NCBI RefSeq assembly: GCF_001442535.1 | Contig: NZ_CP013141.1 | Coordinates: forward strand, 62,037 to 126,036 | Source of the DNA: Lysobacter antibioticus | GTDB lineage: Bacteria; Pseudomonadota; Gammaproteobacteria; Xanthomonadales; Xanthomonadaceae | Direction of reading: 5' to 3' | DNA length: 64,000 nucleotides | Part shown: in pieces, positions 8,879 to 17,436 of the stretch | How the letters are laid out: every line of letters starts with the position of its first letter | Numbering within the stretch: position 1 is the stretch's first letter | Made by a program: the position numbers and the translations under genes | Notes under the pieces: generated by a model | Told to the model about the DNA's origin: nothing | The model's database searches: none | The model's input: only the letters and a program-made list of their open reading frames with translations

Positions 8879-9061
8879 GAGTGCATCCCTCCCCAGGGTG
8901 TCGGCTCGACGGCGACGAGCGCCGGATCGGGCCGATGCTGGACCTGCGCGGTGGGCTTGGGTATTGCACCAAAGGGCAAAGGGGGCGGGCACGCCGGGCG
9001 AACCGGCACGAGCGCATCGCCCCGGCGGCCATGCCCGCTCCAGCGCGAGCTGGCGCGATAA

Positions 9062-9094
9062 AGCACAAAGCCCGCATCAAGCGGGCTTTGTGCT
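9062..9094 (-). terminator. Intrinsic terminator
   Basis: Perfect 14-bp stem (9062-9075 with 9081-9094) and a 5-base ATCAA loop. Read on the minus strand the stem is followed by TTTATC. It sits 45 bp after the stop of the minus-strand gene ending at 9139. Confidence 0.8.
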
Positions 9095-9138
9095 GCGTAC
9101 CGAGGGTGGGATTCGAGCGATCGACGCCGCGATCGAAC

Positions 9139-9660
9139 TCAGTCGTCGTTGCGTTTGCGGTCTTTATCGTCGTCGCGCGTGGTCCGGCTTTCGGCGTGGA
9201 CCTTGGCGGCCGTCGATTGCTCCGCGCCGAACGAGTTGCGGGTATCGACGTCGGCGTCTTGCTGCAGTTTGGCGCGGGCTGCGGTGTCCTGGCCGAACGT
9301 GGACTGGGTCTGGTTCGTGGTGCGCACGCGGGTATCGGCCTTGACCTTGGCATCGATGCGCCGATCCTGGATTCGCGTATCGCGAACGTCGCGGTCGTGT
9401 TCGACCCGGGCATCGATGGATTGCTGGGCACCGAAACCGGTGCGGGTTTCGTGGTCGGCGTTGCGCAGTTCCTGCGCGCGCTGGCTGGTGTCGCGGCCGA
9501 AGCTGCCATGGTCCATGGATTGCACCGGCGAAGTGGCGCGATTCAAAGTCTGGCCTACGCCTGCCGGCGGGCCGCCGCCACCGCCGCGTCCCTGCGCGAG
9601 CACCGCCGGTGCGGCCAGGCAAGCGGCGACGCCAAGGATCAGAAGGGCTTTATGACTCAT
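9139..9660 (-). CDS. Secreted Gln/Asp/Arg-rich hypothetical protein
   Basis: A 173-residue protein with a Sec signal (MSHKALLILGVAACLAAPAVLAQ). After a Gly/Pro stretch (about residues 24-36) the mature chain is highly hydrophilic. It has loosely repeated segments of the type GSFGRDTSQRAQELRNAD, TGFGAQQSIDARVEHD, STFGQDTAARAKLQQDAD and NSFGAEQSTAAKVHAES. That is a repeat of about 35-45 residues with a conserved FGxxxS/T core, likely helical or disordered. No enzymatic motif is present. The start at 9660 is unambiguous from the signal peptide, and a strong terminator follows. Function unknown. Confidence 0.75.
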   Translation of the reverse strand: MSHKALLILGVAACLAAPAVLAQGRGGGGGPPAGVGQTLNRATSPVQSMDHGSFGRDTSQRAQELRNADHETRTGFGAQQSIDARVEHDRDVRDTRIQDRRIDAKVKADTRVRTTNQTQSTFGQDTAARAKLQQDADVDTRNSFGAEQSTAAKVHAESRTTRDDDKDRKRNDD

Positions 9661-9813
9661 GGTTCTCTCCTACGAAAACGGTCGCAGTTCACGACGGTCA
9701 AACCGTAGTCCCGCTCGTCTGCACCGCTACTGAACTCGCCGGATTCAGGATGTTCGACATTGCGTTAAGCGTCGACGGCGAGGTTGCGGCGTTCGATTCG
9801 AAAGGCCGATGCC

Positions 9814-9850
9814 GGATGAGCGCAGCGACATCGCATCGCTACGCTCATCC
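9814..9850. repeat. Long imperfect hairpin
   Basis: GGATGAGCG (9814-9822) pairs with CGCTCATCC (9842-9850), and AGCGA/TCGCT pair inside it after a single mismatch. It lies downstream of the beta-helix gene read on the minus strand, so it could end that transcript. No U-run is visible. Confidence 0.5.
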
Positions 9851-9942
9851 CTTGGGCCTATTCAGCGTGGACGCATCGGGCCCTTCATTGCGTCACCGAT
9901 GCGATCTTCGACCTTCGCAACGGTCGGCTTGGAACGGTTGGT

Positions 9943-11571
9943 TCAGAACTGCAGGCTCCACAGATCGACCTTGCCCACGTCGGCGCGGGCATTGTCGTTG
10001 ACCAGCAGCTTCCAGGTGCCGTTGGCCGCTTCGCTGGAGGCGTTCACGGTGTAGGTCTTGATGATGTTGTCGGCGCTGCCGCCGCTGCGGTTGTGCAGGG
10101 TGTAGCGCGTGCCGTCCGGCGCCACCAGGTCGACGCGCAGGTCGCCGATGAAGGTGTGCTTGATGTCGACCGCCACCTTCAGCGTGGCCGGTGCATTGCC
10201 GGAGACGCCGCTGACGACGATCGGGCTTTCCACACTGCGCAGGTCGAGGATCGGATAGTCGCCGGCGTTCTCGAAGAAAGTTTTGCCGCTGACCGCGACC
10301 TGCTTGCTGACGCTGTGGCTGGCGCCGTCGTTGTCGGTCACCGTCAGGGTGACGGTGTAGGTGCCGCTGGCGGGATAGGTATGTTCGGGATGCATCTCGG
10401 TGGACTGACTGCCGTCGCCGAAGTCCCACAGATGCGAGGCGATGGCGCCGTCGCGGTCGGTCGAGGTATCGGTGAAGACGACCTTGAGCTCGGTGGCGGC
10501 CAAAGTGAAGTCGGCGACCGGCGGGTACAGCACCTTCAGTTCGTCGGCGCCGATGTCGACCGAATGCACGCCATCGCCATTGCCGTCGATGACACGCTTT
10601 TCGCCGTCGATGTCGGTCTCGGGCAGAAAATCGGCGGTGGCGCCGGCATCCACCGCGGGCGAACCGGCGGTGATGTGGTAGTTGCCGGCGGCGGGAGCGA
10701 CGAACAACGGGTCCGCGGACAGGTTGCCGTTGATCCCGGTCTGGTCGGTCACGCCGACGTAGTTGCTGGTGTTGTTGAAGACGAGGTTGTTCTTGAACAG
10801 CGGGTTGTTCGCCGCCGAGCCGTTGGTGATCTCGAAACCGACCGCGTTGCCGGCCAGGATGTTGTTCTGGTAAAGGTGCAGGGTCGAGTTGACCTGGGCG
10901 CTGACCTTGATGCCGGTGCGGTTGCCGACGATGGTGTTGTTGGATACCTGCGGGCTGTTGCCGCTCGGCAGGGTGATGGTGATCGCGCGGCAGGGGTTGT
11001 CGACGATCAGGTTGTTGACGATGTCGGGCGATGAGCCGTTGACGAAGGTGATCACGCCGGACAGATGCTGGCTGTCGCAACTGTTGTTGCGGAAGATGTT
11101 GCGCTCGATCAGCGCCGAGGAACCGTTGCCGCCGATGGCCGCACCGTAACCGCCCGCGGTCTGGGTGTTGGTGTCGAAGATGTTGCCGACGATGCTCGGA
11201 GAAGCGGCCAGGATGTCGATGCCCGCACCGAAGCTGGCGCGGCCGTTCTTGATGGTGAAGCCTTCCAAGCGCGCGGCCGGGCCTTCGCCGCTGTCGAACA
11301 CCAACACGTTGCCGCTGTTGCCGCCGTCGATGACGGTCGCCGCCGGGCCGCCCTCGCTGATCACGGTGATGGCTTTACCGTCGTAATTGAGGCGTTCGGG
11401 ATAGCTGCCCGGCGATACCAGCACGGTGTCGCCGGCGACGGCGGCGTTGATCGCGGCCTGGATGGTCGGGTAATCCGCCGGGACCCGCAGGGTGGTCTGC
11501 GCGGCGGCGGGCAGTGCCAGCGCCAGCGCCAGCGATGCGAGGGCGGTCTTTTTCGATTGCGTATGCTTCAT
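9943..11571 (-). CDS. Secreted beta-helix protein with PKD and P-domain
   Basis: A 542-residue exported protein. A Sec signal (MKHTQSKKTALASLALALALPAAAQ) is followed by a right-handed parallel beta-helix (about residues 30-340, many N/V/I-rich coils starting VPADYPTIQAAINAA). Next is a PKD domain (about 345-430, WDFGDG and YTVTLTVTDNDG). Last is a P/homo-B domain (about 435-542: IKHTFIGDLRVDLVAPDG, then NGTWKLLVNDNA). P-domains are common C-terminal modules on Lysobacter secreted proteases; here no protease domain is present. A carbohydrate- or surface-binding role, or a polysaccharide-lyase-like one, is plausible. The start has AAGGAG 6 bases upstream. Confidence 0.87.
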   Translation of the reverse strand: MKHTQSKKTALASLALALALPAAAQTTLRVPADYPTIQAAINAAVAGDTVLVSPGSYPERLNYDGKAITVISEGGPAATVIDGGNSGNVLVFDSGEGPAARLEGFTIKNGRASFGAGIDILAASPSIVGNIFDTNTQTAGGYGAAIGGNGSSALIERNIFRNNSCDSQHLSGVITFVNGSSPDIVNNLIVDNPCRAITITLPSGNSPQVSNNTIVGNRTGIKVSAQVNSTLHLYQNNILAGNAVGFEITNGSAANNPLFKNNLVFNNTSNYVGVTDQTGINGNLSADPLFVAPAAGNYHITAGSPAVDAGATADFLPETDIDGEKRVIDGNGDGVHSVDIGADELKVLYPPVADFTLAATELKVVFTDTSTDRDGAIASHLWDFGDGSQSTEMHPEHTYPASGTYTVTLTVTDNDGASHSVSKQVAVSGKTFFENAGDYPILDLRSVESPIVVSGVSGNAPATLKVAVDIKHTFIGDLRVDLVAPDGTRYTLHNRSGGSADNIIKTYTVNASSEAANGTWKLLVNDNARADVGKVDLWSLQF

Positions 11572-11856
11572 ACCTGCTCCTTGGTGTGATGATCGGGATG
11601 CTTGCGATGACGCGCCGTGCCCCGATTGTGCGAGCGGACGCGCCCGAGGCCGCTGTGCGGCTGCGGACGTTCGTTTCGGCACGATCGAGAGACCCGGGGC
11701 GACAGGACATGGCCGGCGAGCGAACCGCTTCGGTCCGGGGGCATGTCCTCATGCACTGTAAGGCAGGGGTGTCGCAGGGGATGAGCCGATGGGTAGGCGC
11801 TCGTGACCGATTCCATCGTCGCTTCCGTGATGGCGGCGCGGTCGTCGTGGTTGCGT

Positions 11857-11880
11857 GGTCTCGGCTTGCGCCGCTCCTAC
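11857..11880 (-). repeat. Single GTAG-type REP repeat copy
   Basis: A minus-orientation copy of the interspersed palindromic repeat, ending in GCCGCTCCTAC on the plus strand and with the GCGGC-GCAA-GCCGC core slightly degraded. It lies in the 400-bp gene-free stretch between the beta-helix gene and the next minus-strand gene. The rest of that stretch shows nothing else apart from the terminator at 11915. Confidence 0.7.
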
Positions 11881-11914
11881 CCCCGGGGGGCGTTATTAAC
11901 TTGTGACCACAAAA

Positions 11915-11941
11915 AAGCCGGGCCCCATCGGAGCCCGGCTT
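11915..11941 (-). terminator. Intrinsic terminator
   Basis: A 9-bp stem (AAGCCGGGC with GCCCGGCTT) with a 9-base loop. On the minus strand it is followed by a run of T. It is placed just after the stop of the OB-fold protein gene. Confidence 0.85.
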
Positions 11942-11973
11942 GGTTTGCGTTCGGCACTCGGTAGCGCGGGCGC

Positions 11974-12387
11974 TCAGTTCGTGGCGCGGCACTTGCTCAG
12001 CTTGAGGCCTTGCACGACGGTGCCGACCTGGCCTTCGTTCATGCACTCGAACACCAGGGTCGAGGATTTCTGGAACGGCTGGATTTCGTTGCCTTCGAAC
12101 TTCGCCTTCAACGCTTCCTGTTCGGAGACTTCGAAGGCGGTGTCGAACATCGCGCCGTCCTCGGCGATCGCGCCGAAGTAGGTGCCGCCGGGCTCCGAGC
12201 CCATGCGCATCAGCTGCCCGGAGAAGGCCAGACGGCGCCCGTCGTACTTTTTCCCTGCGGCCTCGGGGTTCGCGGCGTACTCGGCGGCGATTTCGTTGTA
12301 GCTCAGCACGGTGGTCTGTGCATGGGCGGAAAGAGCGCAGAGCCCCAGGATGGCCATGGCCGCGAGGGCCGCCGGTCGAACATGCAT
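11974..12387 (-). CDS. Exported OB-fold (tRNA_anti-like) protein
   Basis: A 137-residue protein with a Sec signal (MHVRPAALAAMAILGLCALSAHAQ). The mature part begins YNEIAAEYAANPEAAGKKYDGRRLAFSGQL, the typical start of tRNA_anti-like OB-fold proteins (a periplasmic OB-fold family of unknown role). Two cysteines near the C-terminus (FECMNEG and SKCRA) could pair. The start at 12387 has GGAGGTGAT upstream, and an intrinsic terminator follows the stop. It appears to be a monocistronic unit. Ligand and function are unknown. Confidence 0.82.
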   Translation of the reverse strand: MHVRPAALAAMAILGLCALSAHAQTTVLSYNEIAAEYAANPEAAGKKYDGRRLAFSGQLMRMGSEPGGTYFGAIAEDGAMFDTAFEVSEQEALKAKFEGNEIQPFQKSSTLVFECMNEGQVGTVVQGLKLSKCRATN

Positions 12388-12439
12388 ATCGATCACCTCC
12401 GTATGTGGGCGGCTAGGCTCGATAAGAATGTCGATGCTG

Positions 12440-13900
12440 TCAAGTTTCGTGCGCCACCGACTCCGGGCACGGGGCGGTCTCGGCGACCGCATAGTAGCGA
12501 GCCAGTCGCACGTCCAGGGCCAGGGAGTCCGGGCGATAGGGACGGACCTCGCCGCAGTGTCGCACGGAGGCCAGGTCGAAGCGTTCGTACACGCTGCGAT
12601 GCAATGGAGCGCCGCGGGCTTCGATGCGCGACTTGGCTTTCCAGGCGATGCGCCACCTCTGCGGGACCCAATCCGGGTAACGATCGAGCATGCGCTGGAT
12701 CTCGCAATGCTGCATGCCGGCCGCGGACGGGAACAGGTGCAGGCGGCTGCGGTCGACCAGCAGCGGGTGCGGCAGTTCGGCGGTCTGTTCGAGCATCCAC
12801 GACAGGGCGATGTCGGACAGCCGCGATTCGTCTTCGTCGTAGCTGCCGCCGATGTCGGAATGGCAGCCGGCGAACCAGACTTGGCGCAGCCACTCCGGTT
12901 CGCCGGGCTCGTGCGCCACGTGCTGGCCTTTCACGCCCCATTCGACGCGGGCGAAATCGGCGCGGCGTTCGTCGATGGACAGTGCATGGCGTGCGTAACG
13001 CACGCGGCGGCCGAGCAGCCGGTCGTAGAAGCCCGAGCGCCAGCCGGCGAAATGCCAGCGAAAATCGCCCGGGTTCGGAAAGTCGCGGATCGACCGGTAG
13101 TGTTGCTTGAACAGCTGGTAGACGCCGGCCAGGATCAACCCGCCGAGGTAGGGCACGATGTATCGCCCCAGATCGAATCCGTACAGGACCGCGCAAGGCA
13201 GCAGGATGGTCAGCGCGACCAGCAGCGACACCATGACGAAGCGCAGCAGGCCCTTGGCCCCGAGCGCGGCGACGGTGTCGAATACGCCGATGAAATACGG
13301 CGCCACGTTCGACTGACCCTCGATGTCGCAGCCGTACTTGAGGCGGAAGCGCCGGGCTTTCTCCTCGCGTTCGGGCTCGTATTTGCCGCGGTCCTTGCCG
13401 GCGCCATGCTCGTAGACCTGCAGCACCGCCTCGCGCGCGACCCGCATCAGGCCGCGTCCGTAGCGTGGGATCGGCTTGCCGTCCGCGCCATGGGTGGGGA
13501 CGCCGCACAGATTGAGCACGCCGCCGACGCAGCGCGCGGTGTAGGCGCCGCGGCTGAAACCGAACAGATAGATGCGGTCGCCGGGCTCGTAGTGTTTCAG
13601 GATCGCCGCGTAGCATTCGACGATGTTGGTGCTGATGCCGGTGCCCATCGCCGAGCTGAAGAACTTGCGCAGGGTGCGCAGGAAACGCAGGCGGACGTGG
13701 CCGGCATCGGCGTCGGTGCCCAGGCCGGCGTCGTAGAAGGCGACTTGCTCGGCCGGGTCGATCGGGCTCTCGGGTCCGTTGCGGGTGGCCCGGTACAGCT
13801 TGTAGACGTTGCTCAGGCGCTGGTCCGGTCGCAGCCCACCGGCCTGTCCGGTGCCGTCGGCGAAGATGAGGATGTTTTTCGATCGGTCCACGGCCGACAT
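12440..13900 (-). CDS. DUF2235 alpha/beta hydrolase (T6SS Tle1-like phospholipase fold)
   Basis: A 486-residue protein of the DUF2235 family. ILIFADGTGQ near the N-terminus forms the first strand and oxyanion region, and YLFGFSRGAYTAR (about residues 110-122) is the nucleophile elbow. A hydrophobic segment at about 205-250 suggests one or two membrane passes, and WFAGCHSDIGGSY carries the likely catalytic Asp/His region. DUF2235 includes type VI secretion phospholipase effectors (Tle1), but chromosomal stand-alone members exist and no VgrG or immunity gene is next door. The start was taken at ATG 13900, with a weak GGGAAG site; a TTG upstream is possible. Confidence 0.85.
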   Translation of the reverse strand: MSAVDRSKNILIFADGTGQAGGLRPDQRLSNVYKLYRATRNGPESPIDPAEQVAFYDAGLGTDADAGHVRLRFLRTLRKFFSSAMGTGISTNIVECYAAILKHYEPGDRIYLFGFSRGAYTARCVGGVLNLCGVPTHGADGKPIPRYGRGLMRVAREAVLQVYEHGAGKDRGKYEPEREEKARRFRLKYGCDIEGQSNVAPYFIGVFDTVAALGAKGLLRFVMVSLLVALTILLPCAVLYGFDLGRYIVPYLGGLILAGVYQLFKQHYRSIRDFPNPGDFRWHFAGWRSGFYDRLLGRRVRYARHALSIDERRADFARVEWGVKGQHVAHEPGEPEWLRQVWFAGCHSDIGGSYDEDESRLSDIALSWMLEQTAELPHPLLVDRSRLHLFPSAAGMQHCEIQRMLDRYPDWVPQRWRIAWKAKSRIEARGAPLHRSVYERFDLASVRHCGEVRPYRPDSLALDVRLARYYAVAETAPCPESVAHET

Positions 13901-14024
13901 TGCGATCTTCCCTGTAGCCCTCTGGCTATGGGTAGGCAACGTGGATCGGGGCGCAGGTCGGCCATGAACCCGCGATCGGGGCCGGCGGCTGCAACGGCAG
14001 CGCGCCGGCCCGCAAGCGCGGCGG

Positions 14025-15131
14025 TCACTGCTTGGCGTCGTCCCTGGCCAGCGGGCGAACGTATTGCAACAGGCTGGCCAGGACCTTGCCGGGTTCTTCC
14101 CACTGGATCATGTGCGAGGAGTGCTCGAACCACACGCCCTGTTTGTACGGCGCCTTGACCCGGGCCAGCCAGTCCGCGGTCGGTTGCGACGGCGTGGTGT
14201 AGTCGTGGCGGCCCATGAACATCACCACCGGGATCGGGAATTCGCGGACCTTGCTGAAGTCGACATCGACGAATTCCGGCAGCACGCGGCCGAGGCTGAA
14301 CTCGTTGCCGCGGTTGACGGCGGCGCGGTCGCAGTCGTTGTACTCGGGCGACAGCAGCGGCGCGCGGTAGAAGTACAGCGACTCGTCGCGGTAGGCGGTC
14401 ATGCCGCCGTAATACTGCGACCACTTGCGTGCGGCAATGATGCGTTCGCGGGTGATCGGCCGGTCGCCGGGGTAGGGCGCGATGGCCTGCATCTCCTTGA
14501 CCGCTTCGGTATTGCCGTGGGCCTTGGCCTGCTGCATGCCGTAGTCGAAACTGATGCGCTCGTTCTCGCGGACGTTGATGGCCTGGCCGACGCCGAGGTA
14601 GGCGTAGAACAGGTCCGGACGCTTCAGCGCCGCGGTCATCGCGACGATGGTGCCCCAACTGTGCCCGGCCAGCACCACCTTGCGTTTGCCGTAGCGCTTG
14701 CGCACGTATTGGGCGATCTCGATGGCGTCGTCGGCATAGCGTTCGACCCGCAGGGTGTCGGCATAAGCCTGCGGATCGTGCGAGGCGAAGGTCTTGCCGG
14801 CGCCGCGCTGGTCCCAGTTGACCACGGTGAAGAATTCCTCCATCGGACGCTGGAACTGCCACATCGTCGGGATCAGCGGCGAAGCCGGGCCGCCGTGGGC
14901 GAACAGCAGGATGGGGTTGGCCTTGTCCTGGCCGCGCACGTTGATCCACTGGTCGATGCCGCCGATGCGCACGGCATAGGCTTCCTGGACCCCGTTCGGG
15001 GCGACGATGCGGCTGAGGTCCTGGATCACGGCGCGGGCGCGCTCGTAATCCGAGGTGTTCTTGCATTCCTCGGCCATGGCGAGGCCGGGGGCGGACAGCA
15101 GCAGGGCGAACAGGGCAGGCAGTGTCTTCAT
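14025..15131 (-). CDS. Exported S33-type alpha/beta hydrolase (proline iminopeptidase-like)
   Basis: A 368-residue protein with a Sec signal (MKTLPALFALLLSAPGLAMA). The mature part shows the proline-iminopeptidase layout: FAHGGPASP as oxyanion region, WDQRGAGKTF, nucleophile elbow AGHSWGT, acid in MGRHDYTTP, and catalytic His in FEHSSHMIQWEEP. It is a paralogue of the hydrolase at 40824 (same order of motifs and the shared core IGGIDQWINVRG / IGGIEQWVTIRG). It probably acts in the periplasm on small peptides or esters. The start is fixed by the signal peptide. Confidence 0.87.
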   Translation of the reverse strand: MKTLPALFALLLSAPGLAMAEECKNTSDYERARAVIQDLSRIVAPNGVQEAYAVRIGGIDQWINVRGQDKANPILLFAHGGPASPLIPTMWQFQRPMEEFFTVVNWDQRGAGKTFASHDPQAYADTLRVERYADDAIEIAQYVRKRYGKRKVVLAGHSWGTIVAMTAALKRPDLFYAYLGVGQAINVRENERISFDYGMQQAKAHGNTEAVKEMQAIAPYPGDRPITRERIIAARKWSQYYGGMTAYRDESLYFYRAPLLSPEYNDCDRAAVNRGNEFSLGRVLPEFVDVDFSKVREFPIPVVMFMGRHDYTTPSQPTADWLARVKAPYKQGVWFEHSSHMIQWEEPGKVLASLLQYVRPLARDDAKQ

Positions 15132-15354
15132 GGGCAGTTTCCGGATCGGTGGTCGACAGGACGGCGCAGCGAGCGGATCGGTGGCGGTTCGGCCTCGCGG
15201 CGGCCCGGCCGACTTGTTACGTGCTCTCGTTGCGTGGTGCAAGTGATGCGGCGATGACGGAAATGGTTGCAGCGACGGCGGCGTCGGCGACGAGGATCGG
15301 TACCTGGAGCGTACGCGCGAGGCCGGCCTTGGTTGCCGGCTGCAGACAGACGGC

Positions 15355-15379
15355 GGCCTCACGGGTTCGCCGTGAGGCC
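15355..15379. terminator. Hairpin, possible terminator
   Basis: Perfect 10-bp stem (GGCCTCACGG with CCGTGAGGCC) and a GTTCG loop. It lies about 60 bp past the stop of the minus-strand gene ending at 15439. There is no U-run, so terminator function is a guess. The rest of 15132-15438 shows nothing further. Confidence 0.45.
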
Positions 15380-15438
15380 GTTGGCTGGGGAATGGGCACG
15401 GAACGGCGCGGCCCTTGCTGGCGATCGCGACTGTGCAG

Positions 15439-15918
15439 TTACGAATCGACCGCGAACGCACCGAAGAGCACGCCGTTGCCGTTGGCGGGCAGCAAGCAGT
15501 ACACGGAAACGAAACCCCAATAACTGACGCTCGTCAGTGGCGCCAACTGGTCGTACTTGGCCAAGTTGGTGGTGAAGCTGTAGGAACTGAGGAAGTCCCC
15601 GTTGTAGTTGTAGGCATAGACCGTGCAAGTGGTCGATGCGCCGTTGCTGTTGCTGCCGTCGACGTAGAAGTTCTGGGCTGGCCCGGTGACGGGATGGCGG
15701 GCGATGGGGCAAATGACGCTGCGCACGGCGGCGCTGATGTTTCTGACGCCCCAAGGCAGGTAATCGATATCCAAAGCTTCTGCGGCGTTGTAGTTCTTGC
15801 ACGCGCTGCCGTGAGTGCTGATGTTCTGGGATGTGGCGGCATCGGCATGGCCGGTGGCCGCGCTGGCCAGCAGGCCCGCGCTCAACGACAGGCCGAACAT
15901 GATTGCGTTGGCTTTCAT
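15439..15918 (-). CDS. Secreted hypothetical protein
   Basis: A 160-residue exported protein (signal MKANAIMFGLSLSAGLLASA). The mature chain has three to four cysteines (SACKNY, SVICPI, TTCTVY, VYCLLP) and many Tyr/Asn residues, giving a beta-rich disulfide-bonded look. No family is recognised with certainty. The start at 15918 has GAGGTGA 6 bases upstream. It stands alone on the minus strand. Similar short Cys/Tyr-rich exported proteins are common in Lysobacter and have no known role. Confidence 0.75.
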   Translation of the reverse strand: MKANAIMFGLSLSAGLLASAATGHADAATSQNISTHGSACKNYNAAEALDIDYLPWGVRNISAAVRSVICPIARHPVTGPAQNFYVDGSNSNGASTTCTVYAYNYNGDFLSSYSFTTNLAKYDQLAPLTSVSYWGFVSVYCLLPANGNGVLFGAFAVDS

Positions 15919-16007
15919 GAGATCACCTCGTGTGGTCGATTGGCGAACTTCCTGTCCCCTGTCTCCCCTGTTGCCTCCCGAGCGCAAGGCGGCACCGCCG
16001 GCCCGAG

Positions 16008-16664
16008 TCAGTGTTTGGATGCCGCGGCGTCACTCAGTTCCGGGCCCATCAGATAGAGCACCATCCTGGACTGGCCGTCGCGGCCTTCGACGACTTGGCC
16101 AGTCATGCGCGGCAACGCGTCGGCGAACTGTTGCGCCCATAGCGGAAGTTGCTTGTGCAGCTTGCCTGAGCCGTCGTCGCCGACTTCGATCCGGCACATG
16201 CTCGAACGGCACTGGACGTCGTGCGCCGCCTCGCGCATCGCATCGGTGCGTTCGATGGCGTTCCATACGCGTGAGGTAGTGCTCGAAGCCCAGGCCGGAT
16301 CGACTCGTTCGAGCTGGAAAGCGGATTGGACGCCGGCGATGTAGGCGGCGTGGCGCCGAGCGTCCTGCTCGGCATGCCTTCTCGCATCGATGGACAGAAC
16401 GCCGACCGGACTGTGTTCGGCCGGTGCCTGCGGGTGGGCTGAGCGGTGCTTGAGACCGGCGACCTGAGCCTGCAATGCAGTGACCTGGTCCTGCATGCGC
16501 TCGATCCGCGCCGTATCGCTGCTCGCGGTTTGCGAGCGCGCCTGCGCCTTCGTTGCGCTCTCTTGGAAGGAAGTTGCGGATTCAAGGGCGGGCCGATGAA
16601 TCGCCGCCAGGCCAACGGCGCCGAGTACGGTGCAGGCCGCCCATAGGAGTAGTGAACTCTTCAT
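16008..16664 (-). CDS. Membrane-anchored coiled-coil hypothetical protein
   Basis: A 218-residue protein. One N-terminal membrane segment (SSLLLWAACTVLGAVGLAA) is followed by a probable coiled coil (about residues 45-75, RIERMQDQVTALQAQVAGLK). The C-terminal half contains VQCRSSMCRIEV, a pair of cysteines likely to form a disulfide outside the cytoplasm. This layout recurs in uncharacterised Xanthomonadaceae proteins. The start was set at ATG 16664; ATG 16700 is in frame and would overlap or couple with the upstream LuxR-type regulator gene. The two may form an operon. Confidence 0.72.
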   Translation of the reverse strand: MKSSLLLWAACTVLGAVGLAAIHRPALESATSFQESATKAQARSQTASSDTARIERMQDQVTALQAQVAGLKHRSAHPQAPAEHSPVGVLSIDARRHAEQDARRHAAYIAGVQSAFQLERVDPAWASSTTSRVWNAIERTDAMREAAHDVQCRSSMCRIEVGDDGSGKLHKQLPLWAQQFADALPRMTGQVVEGRDGQSRMVLYLMGPELSDAAASKH

Positions 16665-16705
16665 GGAACAGCATGTACCAGAATCGGAAGGCCAACGCAT
16701 GTCGC

Positions 16706-17035
16706 TCAAAAAACGACACCGCCCAAGTTGCGGACCGCTTCGCTCCAGATCGTCGCGACCAGCTTGCGCCGCGAGGTCAGACCGGTCTTATGGTAGACGC
16801 GCTGCCACATCGTACGAACGGTGGATATCGAGCAGCCCAGCAAGGCAGCTATCTGTTTGTCCTCGGAGCCGCAAACCGCAGCCAGCAAGACCGACCGCTC
16901 CATCGGGCTCAGTTGCGCGTACTTGCCCCGGGCGGCCTCATGGAGCAGGTCGCTTTGAACGAGGAGACCGATGCGTGCGGTAGCCGACCACATCCGATGT
17001 CTGAAGAGTCTGCCGGAGACATCTATCCAACGCAT
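16706..17035 (-). CDS. LuxR-type helix-turn-helix solo regulator
   Basis: A 109-residue protein (95 if ATG 16993 is used) that is essentially a LuxR/FixJ C-terminal HTH domain. LSPMERSVLLAAVCGSEDKQIAALLGCSISTVRTMWQRVYHKTGL matches the four-helix pattern, with the recognition helix around SISTVRTMWQRVYHK. There is no receiver or autoinducer-binding domain, so its activity must be set by its level or by a partner. It ends a few bases before the coiled-coil membrane protein, suggesting an operon. The ribosome site is weak for both starts, so the N-terminus is uncertain. Confidence 0.75.
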   Translation of the reverse strand: MRWIDVSGRLFRHRMWSATARIGLLVQSDLLHEAARGKYAQLSPMERSVLLAAVCGSEDKQIAALLGCSISTVRTMWQRVYHKTGLTSRRKLVATIWSEAVRNLGGVVF

Positions 17036-17139
17036 GCGTTCGCACGGACAGGACAGGCCGATTCGTGGAGACGGGGCGGAGACTTATATTTGTGATAACG
17101 GTCTCCGGCCCGGCCGTGATTCGGAAGTCAGCGAATCGG

Positions 17140-17436
17140 TTAGGGAACATAACTGCATGTGACGTTCACCGCACTTTGGGCGGCGGAGAACTGCATGTCG
17201 TTCGGGGTGGCGGTGCGGCTGGTCCAGGAGTCGCTCTGGTAGTCGTAGATGGCATCGAGATACACGGCATCGTCGACGCCGAACTTGATCACGGCGTTGG
17301 CGCTGAGCGTGATCGTGAAGCTCTTTCGTGCCTGGCCCACCGTATAGCTTTGATTGATGATGCCTTCGGAATAGACGGTCCACTCCTGGTCGGCTCTGGT
17401 GTCGTTGTAGAGAAAAAGGGTTTTGTTTCTGGCCAT
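17140..17436 (-). CDS. Small hypothetical protein, beta-rich
   Basis: A 98-residue protein without a signal peptide. It begins MARNKTLFLYNDTRADQEW and alternates Tyr/Val/Ile-rich strands (SFTITLSANAVIKFG, AVYLDAIYDY). The start at 17436 is supported by GGAGCG nearby. The strand pattern resembles small beta-sandwich proteins, but I recognise no family. It lies between the LuxR-type regulator and a beta-propeller-like protein without tight spacing. Function unknown. Confidence 0.65.
   Translation of the reverse strand: MARNKTLFLYNDTRADQEWTVYSEGIINQSYTVGQARKSFTITLSANAVIKFGVDDAVYLDAIYDYQSDSWTSRTATPNDMQFSAAQSAVNVTCSYVP

Noticed and set aside
10093..11034. A plus-strand frame opposite the beta-helix gene
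   Set aside because: Antisense shadow: repetitive Val/Ala/Gly/Asp composition mirrors the beta-helix codons on the other strand.
12440..13900. DUF2235 protein as part of a type VI secretion effector cluster
   Set aside because: No VgrG, Hcp, PAAR or immunity gene adjoins it; the orphan PAAR gene is 29 kb away. Stand-alone DUF2235 proteins are common.
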